NCBI RefSeq assembly: GCF_008704655.1
Contig: NZ_CP023688.1
Span: 5,881,501 to 5,945,500 of the forward strand
DNA: 64,000 nt
DNA from: Streptomyces rimosus
Lineage (GTDB): Bacteria; Actinomycetota; Actinomycetes; Streptomycetales; Streptomycetaceae
Reading direction: 5' to 3'
Part shown: one piece after another, positions 8,481 to 17,319 of the stretch
Layout of the letters: each line of letters begins with the position of its first letter
Numbering within the stretch: position 1 is the stretch's first letter
Translations under genes and position numbers: made by a program
The notes under the pieces: generated by a model
Databases searched by the model: none
What the model was told of the DNA's origin: nothing
What the model saw: the letters and a program-made list of their open reading frames with translations, nothing else

Positions 8481-9077
8481 TCACGCAGCGATAACCACCG
8501 GCTTTCCGGTCAGCTCGATGCCGGCGGCCCGCATCCGCTCCAGCGCCGCCTCCGTCGTTCCCGCCGCCACCCCGGCCGTAAGGTCGAGCAGTACCCGCGT
8601 ACGGAACCCCTCCCGCACCGCATCCAGCGCCGTGGCCCGCACGCAGTGATCCGTGGCCAGCCCGACCACGTCCACCTCGGTCACCCCGTGACCATGCAGC
8701 CAGTCCGCCAGGGGGCGGCCGTTCTCGTCTTCGCCTTCGAAGCCGCTGTAAGCGGCAGCGTGCGAGCCTTTGGAGAAGACCGCGTCCACCGCCCCGGACG
8801 CGAGCGCCGGCGCGAAGTTCGGGTGGAAGCCGCTGCCTTCCGTGCCGGCGACGCAGTGCGGGGGCCAGGACGTCTCGTAGTCCGGGCGTACGGAGAAGTG
8901 GTCGCCGGGGTCGATGTGGTGGTCGCGGGTCGCCACGACGTGCCGGTAGCCGCTGCCCGCCGCCTGCCCCACCAGGTCGGTGATGGCGGCGGCCACATCC
9001 GCACCACCTGCCACAGCGAGGCTGCCGCCCTCGCAGAAATCGTTCTGCACGTCTACGACGATCAATGCCCGGTGCAT
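8481..9077 (-). CDS. pncA: Nicotinamidase (isochorismatase family)
   Basis: 198 residues. It hydrolyses nicotinamide to nicotinate plus ammonia for NAD salvage in the cytoplasm. Catalytic residues are visible: Asp9 (VVDVQNDF), Lys103 (FSKG) and Cys145 (ATDHCVRAT). The metal site is Asp52, His54 and His74 (RDHHIDPGDHF, WPPHC). The start ATG at 9077 has GGAAGG 8 nt upstream. It lies downstream of pncB on the same strand; the pair would turn nicotinamide into nicotinate mononucleotide. The roughly 270-bp gap between them holds tandem repeats, so co-transcription is likely but not certain. Confidence 0.93.
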   Translation of the reverse strand: MHRALIVVDVQNDFCEGGSLAVAGGADVAAAITDLVGQAAGSGYRHVVATRDHHIDPGDHFSVRPDYETSWPPHCVAGTEGSGFHPNFAPALASGAVDAVFSKGSHAAAYSGFEGEDENGRPLADWLHGHGVTEVDVVGLATDHCVRATALDAVREGFRTRVLLDLTAGVAAGTTEAALERMRAAGIELTGKPVVIAA

Positions 9078-9191
9078 GGTGCGAGCCTTCCGGCTGGGAG
9101 GGGAGGGAGGGGGCGCGGAGCAGGTGTGACCGAGGGTAGCCACTCTCCGCGCCCAGGGGGAGTGGGCACCGGGAGCACGCCCGGGCAGACC

Positions 9192-9338
9192 CACCCGCCC
9201 CGGCGAACCAGGATTTCGGCCTACCGCCCGCGCAGACCCGCCCGTTCCGGAGGGCCATGTTTTCGACCTGCCGCCCGCGCAGGCGGGCACCGCCCCGGCG
9301 GGCCAGGACCGCGGCCGACCGCCCGCGCAGCGGGCACC
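9192..9338. repeat. Three-copy 47-48-bp tandem repeat between pncB and pncA
   Basis: The core CCGCCCGCGCAG recurs at 9224, 9271 and 9319, each preceded by a diverged copy of a CCGGCGAACCAGGATTTCGG-like segment. There is no reading frame of note. Confidence 0.7.
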
Positions 9339-9344
9339 GCACCG

Positions 9345-10673
9345 CTACGCCGACTCCGTCGGCAGCACCGCCTCCCCCCGGGACAACTGCATCGCGGACA
9401 TCGGCAACCCGCCCCGCGCCGCGATATGCCGCTCCCGCGCCGCGTCCAGCGGCTCGCGTGCGACGACCTCGCCGCCGCGGACCAGCGGCACCGGCAGCAG
9501 GCGGTCGGCGAGTTCCGGGGGTACGGGGCCGGTGCCGACGACCTCCGCTTCGGCGACGCCGTGTTCGTCCAGGCGGCGTGCGGCCCACTTGCGGCCGCCG
9601 AGGGACGCCTTGCCGCCCATGGACTTCTTGGCGACCGGCCGCAGCGGGGCGTCCGGTGCGTCGTTGTCGGCGCGGGCGACGAGCTTGTAGACCATGGAGG
9701 CGGTGGGGTGTCCGCTGCCGGTGACCAACTGGGTGCCCACGCCGTACGCGTCGACCGGCGCGGCCGCGAGGGAGGCGATGGCGTACTCGTCCAGGTCGCT
9801 GGTCACGACGATCTTCGTGTCTTGGGCGCCCAGCTCGTCCAGCTGCTGGCGGACCCGGTGGGCGAGCAGCAGCAGGTCGCCGGAGTCGATGCGTACGGCG
9901 CCGAGGCCGGGCCCCGCGACCTCCACGGCGGTGCGGACCGCCTCGGCGACGTCGAAGGTGTCCACGAGCAGCGTGGTGCCGCTGCCGAGGGAGTCGACCT
10001 GCGCCTGGAACGCGTCCCGCTCGCTGTCGTGCAGCAGGGTGAAGGAGTGGGCGCTGGTGCCGACGGTCGGGATGTTGTAGCGGAAGCCGGCCGCCAGGTC
10101 GGACGTGGAGTGGAAGCCGCCCACGTAGGCCGAACGGGCGGCGGCGACGGCCGCCAGCTCGTGGGTGCGGCGGGCACCCATCTCGATCAGCGGCCGGTCG
10201 CCGGCGGCCACCGCCATGCGGGACGCGGCGGCGGCCACCGCGGAGTCGTGGTTGAGGATGGAGAGGATCACCGTCTCCAGGAGGACCGCTTCGGCGAAGG
10301 TGCCCTCGACCCGCATGATCGGCGAGCCGGGGAAGTAGACCTCGCCCTCCGGGTAGCCCCAGATGTCGCCGCGGAAGCGGTAGTCGGCCAGCCAGTCCAG
10401 CGTGCGCGTATCGAGGATGCCGCGTTCGCGCAGGAAGCCGAGGATCGTTTCGTCGAAGTGGAAGTTCTCCACCGCGTCCAGGACCCGGCCGGTTCCGGCG
10501 ACGACTCCGTAGCGGCGGCCTTCGGGCAGGCGCCGGGTGAAGACCTCGAAGACCGAGCGGCGGTCGGCGGTCCCGGACCGCAGCGCGGCCTGCAGCATGG
10601 TGAGTTCGTACTGGTCGGTGAAGAGCGCAGTCGACGGCACGGCCACCGGCAGCCCCAGGTCTGCTGTGTTCAT
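9345..10673 (-). CDS. pncB: Nicotinate phosphoribosyltransferase
   Basis: 442 residues, the usual length for the family. It makes nicotinate mononucleotide from nicotinate, PRPP and ATP (Preiss-Handler route). Recognisable blocks are TDQYELTMLQ near the N-terminus, GARRTHE and GGFHSTSDL, the GTSAHSF loop carrying the phosphorylated His, and LVDTFD and RIDSGDL of the phosphoribosyl-binding barrel. The start at 10673 has GGGAGG upstream. It is divergent from clpS across an 80-bp gap and is followed by pncA, the enzyme that supplies its substrate. Confidence 0.95.
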   Translation of the reverse strand: MNTADLGLPVAVPSTALFTDQYELTMLQAALRSGTADRRSVFEVFTRRLPEGRRYGVVAGTGRVLDAVENFHFDETILGFLRERGILDTRTLDWLADYRFRGDIWGYPEGEVYFPGSPIMRVEGTFAEAVLLETVILSILNHDSAVAAAASRMAVAAGDRPLIEMGARRTHELAAVAAARSAYVGGFHSTSDLAAGFRYNIPTVGTSAHSFTLLHDSERDAFQAQVDSLGSGTTLLVDTFDVAEAVRTAVEVAGPGLGAVRIDSGDLLLLAHRVRQQLDELGAQDTKIVVTSDLDEYAIASLAAAPVDAYGVGTQLVTGSGHPTASMVYKLVARADNDAPDAPLRPVAKKSMGGKASLGGRKWAARRLDEHGVAEAEVVGTGPVPPELADRLLPVPLVRGGEVVAREPLDAARERHIAARGGLPMSAMQLSRGEAVLPTESA

Positions 10674-10753
10674 GGTGAGATGCTACCTCCCGTACTCGTC
10701 ACTTTGACGATTTCCCCGGGCCGTTTGTGCGATGCCCCACCACGGGTGGCAGC

Positions 10754-11113
10754 ATGGAGACCGTGAGCGCCGACCCGTCTGCCACCCTCGCCCTTCGATC
10801 GACGCGCTGCGCGCTCAGCGCCCCCGTGGAGATCGAACGCCCGGAGTCCAGCGAGGCACCTTCCGAGGTGCCGGACCCGGACGTGCCCTGGGTCACGGTG
10901 GTCCACAACGACCCCGTCAACCTCATGAGCTACGTGGCGTACGTTTTCGAGACGTACTTCGGCTACTCGAAGGGCAAGGCCAAGCAGCTCATGCTCGACG
11001 TTCACCACAAGGGGCGGGCGGTGGTCTCCAGCGGCACCCGCGAGGAAATGGAGCGCGACGTGCAAGCGATGCACGGCTACGGCCTGTGGGCGACCCTCAC
11101 CCAGGACCGCTGA
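10754..11113 (+). CDS. clpS: ATP-dependent Clp protease adaptor ClpS
   Basis: 119 residues. ClpS binds the N-domain of ClpA/ClpC and delivers N-degron substrates to the Clp protease. The core is highly typical: PWVTVVHNDPVNLMSYV, the substrate and ClpC-binding helix YFGYSKGKAKQLMLDVHHKGRA, and EEMERDVQAMHGYGLWAT. The N-terminal 40 residues are variable, as in other ClpS. GTG 10763 is a possible alternative start. It overlaps the next gene by 1 bp (TGATG), so the two are translationally coupled. Confidence 0.95.
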   Translation: METVSADPSATLALRSTRCALSAPVEIERPESSEAPSEVPDPDVPWVTVVHNDPVNLMSYVAYVFETYFGYSKGKAKQLMLDVHHKGRAVVSSGTREEMERDVQAMHGYGLWATLTQDR

Positions 11114-11721
11114 TGGCCGGACACTTCGAACCCCTGCCCGGCGGCGGTGCGGCCGCCCCCCTCGACGAGGTCGAGATCTCCATCCTGCGCAGCCTCGCCG
11201 TCCAGCTCATGGAGCTGATCGGACCGGGCGAGGAGCCGGCCGAGGGCGCGGACCCGCTCGCCGCGCTGTTCACGGACGGCCCCAGCGAGCCGCCCTCCGA
11301 CCCGGCGCTGGCCCGGCTCTTCCCGAACGCGTACGGCGGCCCGGACGAGGTGCCGGACGACGCCACGCATGCCGCGGCCGCCGAGTTCCGCCGCTATACG
11401 GAAAACGATCTGCGCGCCCGCAAGCGCGAGGACGCGCTCGCCGTCGTACGGGCCCTGGACTCGCTCGGACCCGTCGGCGGGAGCGAGCACGGCGCCGTGG
11501 ACGGCGCCGTGCTGCGTCTGAAGCCGGACGAGTCGCGGCAGTGGCTGGGGGCCCTGAACGACCTCCGGCTGGCCATCGGCACCCGCCTGGAGGTCACCGA
11601 CGAGGACGAGAGCGGTGAGCTGCTGCGCCTGCCGGACAGCGATCCGCGCAAGCCGATGGTGATGGCGTACCTGTGGCTGGGCGGCCTTCAGGAGAGCTTG
11701 ATCGAGACGTTGACGGCCTGA
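11113..11721 (+). CDS. DUF2017 family protein
   Basis: 202 residues, soluble and acidic. The ATG overlaps the clpS stop. DUF2017 proteins are almost always encoded next to clpS in actinobacteria, which suggests a role in Clp adaptor function or its regulation, but no activity is known. Conserved stretches are EVEISILRSLAVQLMELI near the N-terminus and LNDLRLAIGTRLEV and MAYLWLGGLQE at the C-terminus. Confidence 0.9.
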   Translation: MAGHFEPLPGGGAAAPLDEVEISILRSLAVQLMELIGPGEEPAEGADPLAALFTDGPSEPPSDPALARLFPNAYGGPDEVPDDATHAAAAEFRRYTENDLRARKREDALAVVRALDSLGPVGGSEHGAVDGAVLRLKPDESRQWLGALNDLRLAIGTRLEVTDEDESGELLRLPDSDPRKPMVMAYLWLGGLQESLIETLTA

Positions 11722-12216
11722 GGGGTACGGGGCGAGGCGTACGGGCGGCCCCTACAGGCCGGTGATTTACGTCGCTCCCGGCGCGGTGGCCCGGAGCGTC
11801 CGGCCGGCGGGCCGGTGCCCTCGGCCGGGCCGTCACCGGGTGCCGCCTCCGGCGTGCGACCCGCCCCGCGCCTGGCATCCGGGCCGTTTCGCGGCCGTGG
11901 CGCGCGCCGTGCGGAGCGGACCGTCCGGGACCCGCTCAACGGACGCTCAAATCCGGATAACGATCGCGTCACCGGCCCTGACTACCCACCAGGCCATTCC
12001 AGCATTTATCCTACTTTTCTTGTGCTCGGCTTCGCGGCATCACTGGTAGAGGTGTGCGAGGCCGTGATAGATGTTCACGACCTGCCGTGAGTGACGCCAC
12101 CCCTGTTGCTCCGGGAGCGCTTGGCCGACCGACCGTCGGCGTGCAGGAACTCCATCCGGGGGGATCGGAACCCGATCCGGACAGACCGGGTCGGAATGGA
12201 GAAGGGCGCACCACTC
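11722..12216. other. 495-bp intergenic region upstream of the amino-acid permease
   Basis: No gene or confident terminator is visible. An AT-richer tract (about 11945-12030) and a GATAGAT sequence near 12064 could carry the permease promoter, leaving an untranslated leader of roughly 140 nt. I recognise no riboswitch in it. Confidence 0.4.
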
Positions 12217-13692
12217 ATGACCTCTGTGCAGGTCGAAAAGAAAGTCGGCGGCAGCGACGCCGCGGGGTCTGCTTCCGAAGAGGGTTACCAGCGGGGGCTG
12301 GGAAACCGGCAGATCCAGATGATCGCCATTGGTGGCGCCATCGGAACAGGTCTGTTCCTCGGAGCGGGCAAGGCGATCTCGAAAGCGGGACCCAGCATCA
12401 TCCTGGCCTACGCCATCGTGGGCCTGGTCATCTTCTGCATCATGCGGGCCCTGGGCGAGCTGCTCATGTACCGCCCGGTGTCGGGCTCCTTCTCGGAATA
12501 CGCCCGCGAATTCCTCGGCCCGTTCATGGGCTTCGTGACCGGTTGGACGTACTGGCTGTTCTGGGTGGTCACCGGCATCACCGAAGTGACTGCCGCGGCC
12601 ACCTATGTGCAGTACTGGAACAAGGGAATACCCCAATGGGCGTCCGCCCTGGTGTTCACGGTCGCCCTGTTCGGAATCAATCTGATCTCCGTGAAGCTCT
12701 TCGGTGAGCTGGAGTTCTGGTTCTCGATGGTCAAGGTCACCGCGATCATCGGCATGATCCTCATCGGTCTCGGCGTGATCACCCTCGGTTTCTCCGACGC
12801 CGGCGACACCGCTTCCTTCACGCTTCTGTGGTCGGAGGGCGGATTCTTCCCGAAGGGCATCGGCGGCACGCTGATGACCCTCCAGATCGTGATGTTCGCC
12901 TTCCTGGCGGTCGAACTCGTCGGCGTCACCGCGGGCGAGGCCACCGACCCGAAGAAGGTCCTGCCCAAGGCGATCAACACCGTGCCGTGGCGCATCGGCC
13001 TCTTCTATATCGGCGCGCTGATCATCATCCTGTCCGTCGTCAGCTGGACCGTCTTCAAGCCGGGCGTGAGCCCGTTCGTCGCGGCCTTCCAGCAGATCGG
13101 CCTGCCGGCCGGCGCGGCCATCGTCAACTTCGTCGTACTGACCGCGGCGCTGTCCTCGGCCAACTCCGGCATGTACTCCACCGGCCGGATGCTGCGCGAC
13201 CTCGCGCTCAACGGGCAGGGCCCGAAGCTGTTCACCCGCCTGAGCAAGAACGGCCTGCCCACCTGGGGTACCGGCGTCTCCGTCGCGATGATGCTGGCCG
13301 GCGTGTGGATCAACTACCAGTGGCCGGGCAAGGCGTTCGACCTGGTGGTCTCCTTCGCGACGATCTCCGGTATGTGGGCCTGGATCATGATCCTGCTGTC
13401 CCAGCTGCGCTACCGGGCCAAGGCCAACCGCGGCGAGCTGCCGCAGTCGGAGTTCAAGGCGCCCGGCTCCCCGTACACCTCGATCTTCGCGCTGGCCTTC
13501 ATCGGCATGGTCATCGTGATGATGGGCGTGGACCCGGACGCCCGCGTCTCGCTGTACGCGGCGCCGTTCTGGGCGCTGGTCCTGGGCGTCAGCTACCTGG
13601 TGCTCAAGGCGCGCAACCCGGAGTCGTTCGCCAAGCCGGCCGCTACCGCTGTGGGGGCGGATGCGACCGCGAAGGACGGCGAGAAGGGCTGA
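12217..13692 (+). CDS. Amino-acid permease (AAT/APC family)
   Basis: 491 residues with about 12 transmembrane segments. The first segment has the family motif IGGAIGTGLFLGAGKAI, and FMGFVTGWTYWLFWV and FAFLAVELVGVTAGEA also match proton-coupled permeases of the GABA/aromatic/proline group. It imports an amino acid across the cytoplasmic membrane; the exact substrate cannot be read from sequence. ATG 12217 is preceded by AGAAGG; ATG 12196 is possible. A perfect 17-bp hairpin terminates it. Confidence 0.9.
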   Translation: MTSVQVEKKVGGSDAAGSASEEGYQRGLGNRQIQMIAIGGAIGTGLFLGAGKAISKAGPSIILAYAIVGLVIFCIMRALGELLMYRPVSGSFSEYAREFLGPFMGFVTGWTYWLFWVVTGITEVTAAATYVQYWNKGIPQWASALVFTVALFGINLISVKLFGELEFWFSMVKVTAIIGMILIGLGVITLGFSDAGDTASFTLLWSEGGFFPKGIGGTLMTLQIVMFAFLAVELVGVTAGEATDPKKVLPKAINTVPWRIGLFYIGALIIILSVVSWTVFKPGVSPFVAAFQQIGLPAGAAIVNFVVLTAALSSANSGMYSTGRMLRDLALNGQGPKLFTRLSKNGLPTWGTGVSVAMMLAGVWINYQWPGKAFDLVVSFATISGMWAWIMILLSQLRYRAKANRGELPQSEFKAPGSPYTSIFALAFIGMVIVMMGVDPDARVSLYAAPFWALVLGVSYLVLKARNPESFAKPAATAVGADATAKDGEKG

Positions 13693-13737
13693 GGCCGGCC
13701 CGTCCCCGTACGGGCCGTTGAGGTAACTGTCCAGCAT

Positions 13738-13778
13738 GCGGGCCGATCCGTACCGACCTCCGGTACGGATCGGCCCGC
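13738..13778 (+). terminator. Strong terminator of the permease gene
   Basis: Perfect 17-bp stem (GCGGGCCGATCCGTACC and its complement) with a 7-nt loop. It ends only 18 bp before the next start codon, so the next promoter must lie almost inside it. Confidence 0.85.
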
Positions 13779-13783
13779 CTGCT

Positions 13784-13789
13784 TATTCT
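13784..13789 (+). promoter_or_regulatory. -10-like hexamer for a leaderless mec transcript
   Basis: TATTCT followed by 7 nt and then ATG 13797. The upstream terminator leaves no room for a normal leader, which supports leaderless transcription. Confidence 0.5.
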
Positions 13790-13796
13790 TGGCCCC

Positions 13797-14219
13797 ATGC
13801 TGACCCTTACCAAGGCCCTGTACGACCAGATCGTGGACCACGCCCGCAAGGACCACCCGGACGAAGCGTGCGGCATGGTCGCGGGCCCGGCCGGCAGCGG
13901 ACGCCCCGAGCGGTTCATCCCGATGCTCAACGCCGCCCGCTCGCCCACCTTCTACGAGTTCGACTCCCAGGACCTGCTCAAGCTCTACCGCGAGCTGGAC
14001 GACCGGGACGAGGAACCGGTGATCATCTACCACTCGCACACCGCGACCGAGGCGTACCCGTCCCGTACGGACATCTCCTACGCGAACGAGCCGGGCGCGC
14101 ACTACGTCCTGGTCTCCACGGCCGACACCGACGACGCGGGGCCCTTCCAGTTCCGCTCGTTCCGGATCGTGGACGGCGTGGTCACGGAGGAAGACGTCGA
14201 GGTCGTCGACGCGTACTGA
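13797..14219 (+). CDS. mec: M67 (JAMM/Mov34) metallopeptidase, Mec type
   Basis: 140 residues forming a single JAMM domain: Glu23 (PDEACG) plus the zinc motif His79-x-His81-x7-Ser89-x2-Asp92 (HSHTATEAYPSRTD). In mycobacteria the homologous Mec hydrolyses CysO-cysteine to release cysteine; related JAMM enzymes trim extra residues from sulfur-carrier proteins. cysO and cysM lie 4.3 kb downstream on the same strand, separated by a B12-type import operon. A role in CysO-dependent cysteine synthesis is a strong inference. Confidence 0.9.
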   Translation: MLTLTKALYDQIVDHARKDHPDEACGMVAGPAGSGRPERFIPMLNAARSPTFYEFDSQDLLKLYRELDDRDEEPVIIYHSHTATEAYPSRTDISYANEPGAHYVLVSTADTDDAGPFQFRSFRIVDGVVTEEDVEVVDAY

Positions 14220-14298
14220 CCGCCGGGCGCCGGGCCGTACGGACCACCGCGGCGGCGGGCGCCGGCCGGACGCCTGACACACTGTGCCGCATCACCTC

Positions 14299-14397
14299 GG
14301 GCGGCAGGACCCAGGAACCCGGTGCGAATCCGGGACGGTCCCGCCACTGTGACCGGGCCGCCGAGCGGCCCGGAAGCCAGGAACTGACCTGCCGCCC
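14299..14397 (+). ncRNA. Cobalamin (B12) riboswitch
   Basis: A perfect P1 stem pairs GGGCGGCAGG (14299-14308) with CCTGCCGCCC (14388-14397). Inside are the family-typical CCGGTGCGAATCCGGGACGG and CCCGCCACTGTGACCGG blocks and a B12 box (AAGCCAGGAACTGACCTG). It lies 47 nt upstream of the binding-protein gene and would shut off the operon when adenosylcobalamin is plentiful. Confidence 0.95.
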
Positions 14398-14444
14398 TCA
14401 CCACACCGACCAGGGGACGCGGATCCCCCGGAGGAGGCACGGCC

Positions 14445-15437
14445 ATGTCCAGGTCCCATCGCGCCCTGCGCGCGCTCATCTCGGCGGCGCTCCTGCTGCC
14501 GCTCGCCGCCTGCGGCAGCGGCGACGACGGCAAGGCGTCGGGCGGAGCGGAGGCCAAGGCGGCCGGCTTCCCGTACACCGTCACCAACTGCGGCGTACGC
14601 ACCACCTTCCAGGCACCGCCCCGGCGCGCGGTGACCATGAACCAGCACACCACCGAGATCATGCTCGCCCTCGGCCTCAAGGACCGGCTCGCGGGCACCG
14701 CCTACCTCGACGACAAGGTGCTGCCGCAGTACGAGAAGGACTACAAGAGCGTCAAGGTCCTCGCCGAGAAGTACCCCTCCTACGAGACGCTGCTCGGCGC
14801 CAACCCCGACTTCGTCTACGGCGGGTACGCCAGCGCCTTCGACAAGGCCGAGGGGCGCGAGCGGGCGGCCCTGGAGAAGTCCGGCATCAAGACCCGCCTG
14901 AACATCGAGTACTGCGCCCAGGGCAAGACCGGCGTGCAGCAGCTCGCCCAGGAGATCCGCGAGGTCGGAGCCACCTTCGGCGTACGCGACCGGGCCGAGG
15001 AACTGGTCAGGAAGGCCGAGACGACGATCGACGCCACCAAGGCGAAACTCAAGGGCGTCGCCCCGGCCTCCGTCTTCGTCTACGACAGCGGCGACACCGC
15101 CGTGCACACCGCGGGCGGCAAGGGCATCGGCAACGAGATCATCACCCTCGCCGGCGGCCGCAACGTCTTCGCCGACCAGCGCCGGAACTTCGCCGACGTG
15201 TCCTGGGAGCAGATCGTCGAGCGCAAGCCCGAGATCATCGTGATCTACGACTACGGCGGCACCACCGTCGAGGCGAAGAAGAAGCGGCTGCTGGACGACC
15301 CGGCGCTCCAGGACGTACCGGCCGTGAAGAACAAGCGGTTCGCGGTGCTGCCGCTGTCCAGCGCGGTGCTCGGCGTACGCGTACCGGACGCGGTCCGGTC
15401 GCTGGCCGGGCAGCTGCACCCGGACTCCTTCAAGTAG
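14445..15437 (+). CDS. btuF: ABC importer substrate-binding lipoprotein (BtuF/FecB type)
   Basis: 330 residues. The lipobox LAAC puts the lipidated Cys at residue 23, so the protein is anchored outside the membrane. It has the two-lobed metal-chelate binding fold: VTMNQHTTEIMLALGLKDR, LGANPDFVYGG and WEQIVERKPEIIVIYDYGG are typical of the FecB/BtuF group. Sequence alone cannot separate siderophore from cobalamin binding; the B12 riboswitch directly upstream argues for cobalamin or a corrinoid. GGAGGAGG precedes the ATG. It is the first gene of btuF-btuC-btuD-fhuF-like. Confidence 0.88.
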   Translation: MSRSHRALRALISAALLLPLAACGSGDDGKASGGAEAKAAGFPYTVTNCGVRTTFQAPPRRAVTMNQHTTEIMLALGLKDRLAGTAYLDDKVLPQYEKDYKSVKVLAEKYPSYETLLGANPDFVYGGYASAFDKAEGRERAALEKSGIKTRLNIEYCAQGKTGVQQLAQEIREVGATFGVRDRAEELVRKAETTIDATKAKLKGVAPASVFVYDSGDTAVHTAGGKGIGNEIITLAGGRNVFADQRRNFADVSWEQIVERKPEIIVIYDYGGTTVEAKKKRLLDDPALQDVPAVKNKRFAVLPLSSAVLGVRVPDAVRSLAGQLHPDSFK

Positions 15438-15442
15438 CCCCG

Positions 15443-16489
15443 GTGACCTGCGAGACCGCGGCACCGCCGCGCCGCCTGCGCTACCCCCTCGTCCTGACCG
15501 TCCTGCTCGCCGCCCTGCTCGCGGCGGGCCTGGCCGGCCTCGTCCTCGGCTCCGTCACCATCCCGCCCGGTGACGTGCTGCGCATCCTGACCGGGGACGC
15601 GCCGCCCGGCCCGTACCCGACCATCGTGCTCGACGTCCGGCTGCCGCGCGTGCTGCTCGGCGCCGTCGTCGGCGCGGGGCTGGCCGTCATCGGCACCGTC
15701 CTCCAGGCGCTGGTCCGCAACCCGCTCGCCGACCCGTTCCTGCTCGGCGCCTCCTCGGGGGCCTCGACCGGTGCCGTCATGGTCGTCGTCCTGGGCGTCG
15801 GCGGCGGCGTGGCCACCACCGTCTCGATGCCGCTGGGAGCCTTCGCGGGCTCGCTCGCCGCGCTGATCGCCGTGTACGCGATGGCCCGGCGCGGCGGCAC
15901 CATGACCACCGGGCGGCTGGTGCTGGCGGGCGTCGCGGTGCAGTACATCCTGTCCGCGCTCACCAGCCTCGTCCTGGTCACCGCGGCCGAGGCCGAACAT
16001 CTGCGGGCGATCATGTTCTGGACGCTCGGCGGCCTCGGCCAGGCCCGCTGGAACACCCTGTGGCTGCCCGCCGCCGTGCTGCTCGCCGGGCTCGCGCTGC
16101 TGCTCACCCTCGCCCGGCCGCTGGACCTGCTGCTGGTGGGGGAGGAGGGCGCCACCGCCCTCGGCCTGGACACCGGCCGCTTCCGCGCCGCCGTCTTCGT
16201 CCTCGCGTCGCTGGTCACCGGCGTGCTCGTGGCGGCCAGCGGCTCGATCGGCTTCGTCGGCCTGATGGTGCCGCACGCCGTACGGATGCTCGTCGGCGCC
16301 TCGCACCGCGCCCTGCTGCCGGTCGCGGCGCTGGCGGGCGCGGCCTTCGTGGTCCTCGCCGACCTGCTGGCCCGTACGGTCGCGGGCTCCCAGGAGATCC
16401 CCGTCGGCGTGGTCACGGCGCTGGCCGGCGGACCGTTCTTCCTGTGGCTGCTGCGCCGCACGACGCGTACGGAAGGGATCACCGGATGA
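15443..16489 (+). CDS. btuC: ABC importer permease (BtuC/FecCD family)
   Basis: 348 residues, with about nine or ten hydrophobic helices. Family blocks include RLPRVLLGAVVGAGLAVIGTVLQALVRNPLADP near the first third and GSIGFVGLMVPHAVRMLVG near the end, the latter holding the cytoplasmic coupling helix. It forms the transmembrane channel for the substrate delivered by the preceding lipoprotein. GTG 15443 lies 5 bp after the btuF stop; the long upstream extension of this frame is a shadow of other genes. It overlaps btuD by 4 bp (ATGA). Confidence 0.92.
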   Translation: MTCETAAPPRRLRYPLVLTVLLAALLAAGLAGLVLGSVTIPPGDVLRILTGDAPPGPYPTIVLDVRLPRVLLGAVVGAGLAVIGTVLQALVRNPLADPFLLGASSGASTGAVMVVVLGVGGGVATTVSMPLGAFAGSLAALIAVYAMARRGGTMTTGRLVLAGVAVQYILSALTSLVLVTAAEAEHLRAIMFWTLGGLGQARWNTLWLPAAVLLAGLALLLTLARPLDLLLVGEEGATALGLDTGRFRAAVFVLASLVTGVLVAASGSIGFVGLMVPHAVRMLVGASHRALLPVAALAGAAFVVLADLLARTVAGSQEIPVGVVTALAGGPFFLWLLRRTTRTEGITG

Positions 16490-17319
16490 ACGGCCGGACC
16501 ATGGAGACCGGCGCACCCGCCCCCGCCGAGCTGCGGGCCGAGGGCCTGTCGTACGGCATCGACGGCCGCCACCTGGTCGACGGCGCCGATCTCTACGTCG
16601 CGCCCGGCGAGACGGTGGGACTCGTCGGGCCCAACGGCAGCGGCAAGACCACCCTGCTGCGCTGCGTCTACGGCACCCTCGCCCCCACCCACGGCCGGGT
16701 CACCCTCGACGGGCGGGACCTGGCCGGGTTCTCCGCCAAGGAGCGGGCCCGGCGCATCGCCACCGTCCCGCAGGACGGCGGCGCCGCGTTCGAGCTGACC
16801 GTGCGCGAGATCGTCGCCATGGGCCGCTCCCCGCACAAGCGCTTCTGGGAGACCGACTCGGCGGCCGACGCCGCGCTCACCGGCCAGGCGCTGGCCCGGG
16901 TGGGCGCCGCGGCGCTGCACGACCGTTCCTTCGCCGCGCTCTCCGGCGGCGAGCGGCAGCGCGTCCTGGTCGCGCGGGCCCTCGTACAGCAGCCGTCGCT
17001 GCTCGTCCTCGACGAGCCGACCAACCACCTCGACATCCGCTACCAGCTCGACATCCTCGCCCTCGTGACCGGCCTCGGCACCAGCGCCCTGCTCGCGTTG
17101 CACGACCTCAACCTCGCCGCGTACTACTGCGACCGCCTGTACGTGCTGCGCGCGGGCCGCGTCGTCGCCCACGGCACGCCGCACGAGATCCTCACGCCCG
17201 CGCTGCTGGCCGACGTGTACGGGGTGGCGGCGGAGGTCAGCGTGCATCCGGTGACGGGGGCGCCGACGGTGGTGTACCTGCCGCCGGGGGCGGACGCTGC
17301 CGAGGGGGTACGGCGATGA
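16486..17319 (+). CDS. btuD: ABC importer ATPase (BtuD/FecE family)
   Basis: 277 residues. Walker A GPNGSGKTT is at 48-56; the signature LSGGERQR, Walker B LLVLDEPTNHLD and the His-loop ALHDLN follow in order. It drives import through the BtuC-like permease. Its ATG overlaps the btuC stop, and its own stop overlaps the next ATG, so btuF-C-D and the Fe-S protein form one coupled operon under the B12 riboswitch. Confidence 0.93.
   Translation: MNGRTMETGAPAPAELRAEGLSYGIDGRHLVDGADLYVAPGETVGLVGPNGSGKTTLLRCVYGTLAPTHGRVTLDGRDLAGFSAKERARRIATVPQDGGAAFELTVREIVAMGRSPHKRFWETDSAADAALTGQALARVGAAALHDRSFAALSGGERQRVLVARALVQQPSLLVLDEPTNHLDIRYQLDILALVTGLGTSALLALHDLNLAAYYCDRLYVLRAGRVVAHGTPHEILTPALLADVYGVAAEVSVHPVTGAPTVVYLPPGADAAEGVRR

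Noticed and set aside
13736..15442. Upstream extension of the btuC frame back to 13736
   Set aside because: It runs through mec, the riboswitch and btuF in another frame. GTG 15443 right after the btuF stop is the sensible start.
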